Origin: Planctomycetaceae bacterium
GTDB taxonomy: Bacteria; Planctomycetota; Planctomycetia; Pirellulales; Thermoguttaceae
Assembly: GCA_031267635.1 (NCBI GenBank)
Contig: JAIRYX010000274.1
Span: 1 to 10,709 of the forward strand
DNA: 10,709 nt
Direction: 5' to 3'
Part shown: positions 6,919-10,709 of the stretch, piece after piece
How the letters are laid out: the number at the start of each line of letters is the position of its first letter
Numbering within the stretch: position 1 is the first letter of the stretch
Position numbers and translations under genes: made by a program
Notes under the pieces: generated by a model
What the model saw: the letters and a program-made list of their open reading frames with translations, nothing else
Told to the model about the DNA's origin: nothing
Database searches by the model: none

Positions 6919-7075
6919 TTAGCTATTCAGTCGCTCAAATCAAATAAAGCCGCACGGCAACTGTAGGTAACTTCTAAAAAACCGCATTTCCAAAAACACA
7001 ATATCGTAAAGTACGATATTTACGAAAATAGTACAGCAACAAGAGAATGTTTTTAGAAGTTCCCTGTAGAGTTAC
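6919..7075 (+). mobile_element. palindromic element copy B, split by an insertion
   Basis: The left end CTATTCAG (6923-6930) and flanking bases match the GTAACTATTCAG end at 10 of 12 positions (6919-6930). The right end is interrupted: CTGTAG (6961-6966) is followed by 97 foreign bases, then CTGTAG again and AGTTAC (7070-7075). Removing the insert and one CTGTAG gives a 54-bp element ending CTGTAGAGTTAC, 10 of 12 to the family end. Its core (CGCTCAAA, CCGCAC) aligns with copies A and C. No 8-bp duplication is seen, so the copy is old or was formed another way. Confidence 0.65.
6967..7063 (+). mobile_element. 97-bp inverted-repeat element inserted in copy B
   Basis: The ends GTAACTTCTAAAAA (6967-6980) and TTTTTAGAAGTTCC (7050-7063) are inverted repeats with 13 of 14 matching. 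They are flanked by direct repeats CTGTAG at 6961-6966 and 7064-7069. Inside is a perfect 9-bp stem with a 3-nt loop, AATATCGTA / TACGATATT (7000-7020). There is no coding content. It reads as a second MITE family, different in ends and duplication length from its host element. Confidence 0.6.
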
Positions 7076-7085
7076 CCGAAAAATT

Positions 7086-7262
7086 TTACTATTGCAGCCC
7101 TTATTTATCGAGTTTCCCTTAGTAGCCCGAATTGCACCAACATACGCCCTTATTTTTGAGCGGATGGATTGTTATCAAAATTAAACGAAAAATAAGGGAA
7201 TAAGGACGATATCGGTGCAATTCGGACTACTAAGGGAGTTTGACAAATAAGGGCGGCAGTAA
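7086..7262 (+). repeat. long imperfect palindrome D
   Basis: Two arms of about 50 bp (7086-7138 and 7214-7262) are inverted copies with a few mismatches; shared blocks include GCCCTTATTT, CCCTTAGTAG and CCGAATTGCACC. A second inverted pair lies inside, CCCTTATTTTT (7147-7157) and AAAAATAAGGG (7188-7198). No ORF is present. The left arm and the inner part are homologous, in reverse, to 8290-8416 on the other side of the dehydrogenase gene. Confidence 0.8.
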
Positions 7263-7339
7263 TTTCGGCAAAATTCCCTGGAGTACGAAGTTTCTCAATT
7301 TCTCTTGAGATGAAAAATGTCAAGTGAAATTGCGTGACT

Positions 7340-7366
7340 TTGTGCTAGTTAAAAAAGTATTATATT
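7340..7366 (+). promoter_or_regulatory. weak candidate promoter of the dehydrogenase gene
   Basis: An AT-rich TATTATATT block (7358-7366) offers TATATT (7361-7366) as a -10 box, with TTGTGC (7340-7345) 15 bp upstream; TGACTT (7335-7340) to TATTAT (7358-7363) at 17 bp is an alternative. It sits 45 bp before ATG 7411. The -35 matches are poor. Confidence 0.3.
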
Positions 7367-7410
7367 GAATGACGTGAACAAAGAGTCCATATTATAAGGA
7401 AAATTATCAG

Positions 7411-8214
7411 ATGCCGCATAATGAGCGACATTTCGCCGTGATTACCGGAGCGTCTTCAGGTCTCGGAAAATCTTACGCACACCAACTCGCCGAACAAGGA
7501 CACGATTTACTTCTCGTTGCTCGCCGCGGCGAACTTTTGCGGCAGGTTAAAACGGAAATCGAAGCAAAAAATCCTGTTCGTGCTGATATTTATGTTGCCG
7601 ATCTTGCCGACGAACAACAAACGATAGCATTAGCGGAACATATTCGTCAACTGCCGCGTATTGATTATCTTATTAACAATGCCGGATTCGGACTTCGCAA
7701 AATGTTTCCCGATGTGGTTATCGAAGAAGAAATCGCTATGATTCGCGTGCATTGCGAGGCAAATGTGCGGCTTTGTCAAGCGGTACTCTTTCCGATGCGG
7801 GAACAGAAGCGGGGAAATATTATCAATGTCGCGTCATTGGCGGCATATCTGACCGGACCGGCGGCAGCGGAATATTGCGCCACGAAAGCGTTTTTGCGAA
7901 GTTTTTCGATTTCGTTACAAGACGATGTGCAACAATACGGGGTAAAAATACAAGCGTTTTGTCCGGGATTTGTACATACGGGGTTTCATGACTCGGAATC
8001 AATGAAGGGCAACAGCCAAAAACAATCCCTTCCAGCATGTCTCTGGCTGAATTGCGACCGTGCTGTGCGTGATTCGTTACGTGCAATTCAAAAACGCCGA
8101 CACCGTGTTGTCGTGATTCCGTCGTTGCGGTACAAACTGATTTTCGCATTGAATAATATTCCAATTTTTTCAGCGCTGGTCGCCGCTATTGTCAAGATTT
8201 TATTTAAACGATAA
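7411..8214 (+). CDS. short-chain dehydrogenase/reductase, DltE/COG0300 type
   Basis: 267 aa, the usual length for classical SDRs. ATG 7411 follows TAAGGA (7395-7400) at 10 nt. The Rossmann motif is TGASSGLG (12-19); Arg38-Arg39 after the second strand favour NADPH over NADH. NNAG is at 89-92. The catalytic tetrad appears complete: Asn118, Ser142, Tyr155 and Lys159 (YCATK), followed by PG (185-186). The C-terminal 25 residues are hydrophobic and basic (IPIFSALVAAIVKILFKR), as in membrane-associated members of this subgroup. Substrate cannot be told from sequence. The gene stands alone, with an inverted pair of composite repeats on both sides and a hairpin terminator candidate after it. Confidence 0.92.
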   Translation: MPHNERHFAVITGASSGLGKSYAHQLAEQGHDLLLVARRGELLRQVKTEIEAKNPVRADIYVADLADEQQTIALAEHIRQLPRIDYLINNAGFGLRKMFPDVVIEEEIAMIRVHCEANVRLCQAVLFPMREQKRGNIINVASLAAYLTGPAAAEYCATKAFLRSFSISLQDDVQQYGVKIQAFCPGFVHTGFHDSESMKGNSQKQSLPACLWLNCDRAVRDSLRAIQKRRHRVVVIPSLRYKLIFALNNIPIFSALVAAIVKILFKR

Positions 8215-8249
8215 GAGTTGGCAAATTCAAAGGGCAACATTCGTACTAA

Positions 8250-8289
8250 AAAAGGTAGGTAATCTTTGGAAAAAGACGACCTACCTTTT
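8250..8289 (+). terminator. hairpin terminator candidate after the dehydrogenase
   Basis: AAAAGGTAGGT (8250-8260) pairs perfectly with ACCTACCTTTT (8279-8289) across an 18-nt loop, 35 bp after the stop codon. The 3' arm ends in TTTT and is followed by GCTTTT. The long loop and moderate GC make it less than ideal; the symmetric A/T tails could let it work in both directions. Confidence 0.5.
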
Positions 8290-8416
8290 GCTTTTCGTAT
8301 ATTTGTTCGTTCAATTGTTTTGGGAACAATCCATCCTCTAAAACATAAGGGCGCCCAGTTGGAGGGCAATTGGGGCTACTAAGGGAAATCAATAAATAAG
8401 GGCGGCAATAGGTAAA
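8290..8416 (-). repeat. repeat E, diverged inverted copy of D
   Basis: Read on the minus strand it aligns with the left arm and centre of D: TTTTAC, TATTGC, GCCCTTATTTAT, CCCTTAGTAGCCC, AATTGC, GCCCTTAT, then GGATGGATTGTT, CAAAA and AACGAA. It lacks the second arm of D. The minus-strand bases before it (CCGAAAGATTTTAC) also match those before D (CCGAAAAATTTTAC), so the similarity runs on into copies C and B. Confidence 0.7.
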
Positions 8417-8425
8417 ATCTTTCGG

Positions 8426-8481
8426 ATAACTATTCAGACGCTCAGTGCGGATCGATTGGGTTGGAGCGGCTGAATAGTTAC
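8426..8481 (-). mobile_element. palindromic element copy C, 56 bp
   Basis: The left end ATAACTATTCAG (8426-8437) matches the family end at 11 of 12 positions, and the right end CTGAATAGTTAC (8470-8481) is perfect. The stem extends to about 18 bp with two mismatches (CAGaCGCTC / GAGCGgCTG). It aligns end to end with copy B when read on the minus strand. No clear 8-bp duplication flanks it. This is the intact minimal form of the element. Confidence 0.75.
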
Positions 8482-8521
8482 GATAGCTCATGCGTAACAT
8501 GAGTCAATCATTCTCCCAAAA

Positions 8522-8567
8522 GTGAAATAATTAGGGTTTTTTAACGTGGAAAATATTGTAATTTCAC
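8522..8567 (-). terminator. weak hairpin downstream of the symporter gene
   Basis: GTGAAAT (8522-8528) and ATTTCAC (8561-8567) can pair; on the minus strand the distal arm is followed by TTTT. It lies about 60 bp after the symporter stop. The stem is short and the loop long, so this is only a possibility. The stretch 8582-8626 also has CTCATGAG and GAGCGG / CCGCTC pairs without a T run. Confidence 0.2.
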
Positions 8568-8626
8568 GCTTTAATCGCCCAATAACTCATGAGCGGACTT
8601 ATTGCTAACCACGCACCGCTCGCCGC

Positions 8627-10255
8627 TTACAACTCGCCTTCAATGAAACCGACCGAGCTGTCGTGAAATTCGCCGGAGTGAGTGATCACGCCGTGTTTGC
8701 GCCAGCGGCGAATTGCTTGTATGAGAATAACGATCAGAAAAAATGCAAAGAAAAGCATAAACGCTACCGATTTTTGCACCGCATCGCTTTCGTTGAACCC
8801 CTTGATACGTTCCGGTAGATTGTATCGCATCCATAATCCGAAAATAATCAGCAAATAAAGCGGCATCACATATTTAATAATCCATCGGACAAATTTTGGA
8901 ATAGGAATTTTCGCTCCGTGTTGAATCAGTTCCATTCCTTTATCAATACCGAAAACCCAGCCGAAAACAATAATTTGCATCGTCGCCATAATAAAAGCGA
9001 CAAGACTTCCGCCCCAAAAATCGAACGTGTCCAGCGCGGTCAAACCTTTCGAAAAATACAAAATAAACAGCGAGCCGATAAACGTAAGCATCCAGAGAAT
9101 CGAAATACTCCGTTTACGTCCGATCTCAAGGGATTCTTCGAGAAACACAATCGGCGGTTGCAACATGGAAATCGAACTTGTGACCGCCGCCAAAAATAGC
9201 AGAAAGAAAAAGGAAAAACCGAAAAGATAGCCATAGGACATTTGTTCAAATACCTGCGGCAACGCGAGAAAACCAAGCGAAAACGTACTGCCAAGCGATT
9301 GGAACGCCGCTGTTCCCAAAAACATGACGGCAACCGGCACGACCATCATACCGCCAATAATCACCTCACAAAAGAAATTTCCGCCAACCGCGATTAAGCT
9401 TGAAAGCGCAATATCGTCGTTATGTTTCAGATAACTGGCATAGGTCATAATCAGCCCGAAACCGAGCGAGTACGAGAAAAAAACTTGTCCCGCCGCGACA
9501 ACCCACGTTTCAGGATTGCTGAAACTCTCCAAAAACGGTTTGCCTTCCTGAATCGGACTCCAAACAAAACGGAAACCGTTCAAATAGCTTTGACCTTCCA
9601 GCCCTGTCGGATTGCCGAGAAACATGACATAAAACGTCAGAAAGAGTCCGCAGACGACAAGAGCGGGCATCGCCCAAAGACAAAAGCGTTCAATTCCGCG
9701 AGAAATACCGCGATAGGTCAGATAGAAGTTAATGGTATAGCAAATGACGACGTTGATGAAAATTTCGCTGAAAATACGGTTTTGGAAAATCGCGCCGTTT
9801 TCGCCTGTTCCAAGCAGTGCGGAAAAAAAATCTTTCATTGGTTCTGTGCCGGGAACGCCGAACCAACCGGTCATTGAGAAAAGATAACGATAGGCAAAAA
9901 TCAGACAAATCGCCTCAATAATCGCGTAGTAGGTGAATATCATGTAACTGCAGAATACAGCAGGTAATCCAATCCACGCACCGCCTTGCCGTTTGGTAAA
10001 AGCGAGAAAAATTCCCGGCATGGAATTAAGACCTTTTGAGCCGCCGTAACGTCCCATTGCCCATTCCACCCATCCGAGCGGAACGGCAAGAATTAAAACC
10101 GTAATAAAATACGGAATCATAAACGCTCCACCGCCGTAAGACGCCGCCAACCCAGGAAACCGAAGAAAATTTCCCAATCCCACCGCGCTGCCGATCACGG
10201 CAAGAAGCACGCCGATTTTACTCCCCCAACTCTCACGTTTTCGCTGTTTATTCAT
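8627..10255 (-). CDS. LeuT-like sodium:amino-acid symporter (NSS/SLC6 family)
   Basis: 542 aa, close to Aquifex LeuT (about 519). It carries amino acids or related compounds inward with Na+ across the cytoplasmic membrane. TM1 reads GSAVGLGNFLRFP (22-34), with the unwound GLGN segment that binds Na+ and substrate, followed by GGGAFMIPY and EWAMGRYGG, all very LeuT-like. TM3 has SYMIFTYYAIIE (103-114), with Tyr109/110 in the place of the substrate tyrosine. TM6 has FFSYSLGFG (259-267), retaining the two Phe and the Ser of the binding pocket, then TYASYLKHNDD. TM8 has VTSSISMLQPPIVFLEE (358-374), with the Thr/Ser of the second Na+ site. About twelve helices can be traced. ATG 10255 is preceded on its strand by GGAAAG at 6 nt. 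The gene is monocistronic and converges on the dehydrogenase gene. Confidence 0.95.
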   Translation of the reverse strand: MNKQRKRESWGSKIGVLLAVIGSAVGLGNFLRFPGLAASYGGGAFMIPYFITVLILAVPLGWVEWAMGRYGGSKGLNSMPGIFLAFTKRQGGAWIGLPAVFCSYMIFTYYAIIEAICLIFAYRYLFSMTGWFGVPGTEPMKDFFSALLGTGENGAIFQNRIFSEIFINVVICYTINFYLTYRGISRGIERFCLWAMPALVVCGLFLTFYVMFLGNPTGLEGQSYLNGFRFVWSPIQEGKPFLESFSNPETWVVAAGQVFFSYSLGFGLIMTYASYLKHNDDIALSSLIAVGGNFFCEVIIGGMMVVPVAVMFLGTAAFQSLGSTFSLGFLALPQVFEQMSYGYLFGFSFFFLLFLAAVTSSISMLQPPIVFLEESLEIGRKRSISILWMLTFIGSLFILYFSKGLTALDTFDFWGGSLVAFIMATMQIIVFGWVFGIDKGMELIQHGAKIPIPKFVRWIIKYVMPLYLLIIFGLWMRYNLPERIKGFNESDAVQKSVAFMLFFAFFLIVILIQAIRRWRKHGVITHSGEFHDSSVGFIEGEL

Positions 10256-10287
10256 GGGATTCTTTCCATTTGGGTTTTATTGTGCGG

Positions 10288-10306
10288 GTGAAAGGAAACT
10301 TTTCAC
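10288..10306. promoter_or_regulatory. operator-like palindrome upstream of the symporter
   Basis: GTGAAA (10288-10293) and TTTCAC (10301-10306) are perfect inverted half-sites around a 7-bp spacer. They lie 33-51 bp before the symporter start, a common place for a repressor site. No clear promoter boxes could be assigned around it. Confidence 0.3.
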
Positions 10307-10334
10307 GCTTGAAAATTCGGTTTTCATTCAATTT

Positions 10335-10364
10335 GAATCCCCCGATTGAAGCTGGGGGGGATTC
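10335..10364. repeat. GC-rich hairpin
   Basis: GAATCCCCC (10335-10343) pairs with GGGGGATTC (10356-10364) around a 12-nt loop. It is a strong stem in an AT-rich surrounding, but with no T run on either side, so it is not a standard terminator. It resembles dispersed intergenic palindromes; whether it is repeated elsewhere in the genome cannot be seen. Confidence 0.5.
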
Positions 10365-10429
10365 GCGGGGAACGCCTATGGCGTCATTCGGAAAATTATC
10401 ATTGTACACTGCCTAACTCCAAGGAACAA

Positions 10430-10574
10430 TTGGGACTTTAGGGACAGTGCGAAATTCTGAAAAAAGAAGAACAAATTTTGAGGAATTTTACTCTATCTCG
10501 CAAGTCCTTTGTTCCCAATGCTTTTGAGCGACTTGTTAGGAAATTCACCGTCCTCAAAGTTCCTCGTGTCCCAA
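10430..10574. repeat. weak imperfect inverted repeat
   Basis: The arm 10430-10457 (blocks TTGGGAC, GGGACAGTG, AATTC) resembles the reverse complement of 10540-10574 (GAATT, CACCGTCC, GTCCCAA) with gaps. No gene is seen between 10256 and 10709; apart from the palindrome, hairpin and minisatellite listed separately, this is the only structure I find in that stretch. Confidence 0.3.
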
Positions 10575-10588
10575 ATATCCCTTTACCC

Positions 10589-10709
10589 AACGGAGCTTTC
10601 GTTCTTGTCTGCGGAGCTTTCGTTCTTGGGAACGGAGCTTCCGTTCTTGTCTGCGGAACTTTCGTTCTTGGGAACGGAGCTTCCGTTCTTGTCTGCGGAA
10701 CTTTCGTTC
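10589..10709. repeat. 21/42-bp minisatellite running off the window
   Basis: A 42-bp unit starting AACGGAGCTT repeats at 10589-10630, 10631-10672 and 10673-10709 (cut by the edge). Each unit is itself two diverged 21-bp copies of xxCGGAGCTTTCGTTCTTGxx, alternating GTC/TGC and GGG/AAC junctions. Units 2 and 3 are identical over their shared length, so expansion is recent. Because 21 is divisible by 3, frames stay open on both strands; the minus frame (stop at 10554-10556) reads (ERKLRSQ)n, but I see no evidence of a gene. Confidence 0.9.

Noticed and set aside
8426..8481. 8-bp target duplication around copy C
   Set aside because: The flanks TCTTTCGG and GATAGCTC do not match.
8918..9877. Plus-strand ORFs within the symporter gene
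   Set aside because: They are antisense to a complete LeuT-like protein and consist of low-quality, charge-rich translation.
10589..10709. CRISPR array
   Set aside because: The units are directly adjacent with no variable spacers; it is a tandem minisatellite.

Overview
The window looks like a piece of an AT-leaning bacterial chromosome with envelope-rich gene content. Several encoded proteins carry Sec or lipoprotein-type N-termini, codons such as gcc, ccg and ggc-gga alternate with AT-rich ones, and gene spacing is loose. A member of the Planctomycetota/PVC group is my best guess, from overall style only. No rRNA, tRNA or CRISPR is visible.

Region 1 (1-4617) is a four-gene, plus-strand, operon-like cluster of unknown function. 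It holds a TPR-like protein with a broken or cut 5' end, an exported two-domain protein with LPP20/FlgT-N-like repeats, a polytopic membrane protein of about a dozen helices, and a small membrane-anchored protein with one LPP20/FlgT-N-like domain. Before a 181-bp miniature element inserted between the last two genes, all intergenic gaps would have been about 43-66 bp. This is the best candidate here for an undescribed envelope system.

Region 2 (4618-7410) starts with the wreck of an IS5/IS1182-type transposase. A good promoter follows, with a leader of about 180 nt. Then comes an aldose 1-epimerase (GalM family) fused behind a lipoprotein-like signal and a Pro/Glu-rich linker made of 42-bp tandem repeats. 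An internal ATG with its own Shine-Dalgarno lies exactly at the linker/enzyme junction. Downstream is a dense block of nested palindromic repeats.

Region 3 (7411-8626) is a lone DltE-type short-chain dehydrogenase. The same composite repeat stands upstream of it and, inverted, downstream of it.

Region 4 (8627-10709) is a minus-strand LeuT-like sodium:amino-acid symporter. Its upstream region holds a small operator-like palindrome, a GC-rich hairpin, a weak inverted repeat, and a 21/42-bp minisatellite that runs off the window.

The most striking non-coding signal is a 51-56-bp palindromic element with ends GTAACTATTCAG, present three times. One copy keeps a perfect 8-bp target duplication (CAATTATT), and two copies have been split by other small inverted-repeat elements, giving a readable insertion order.
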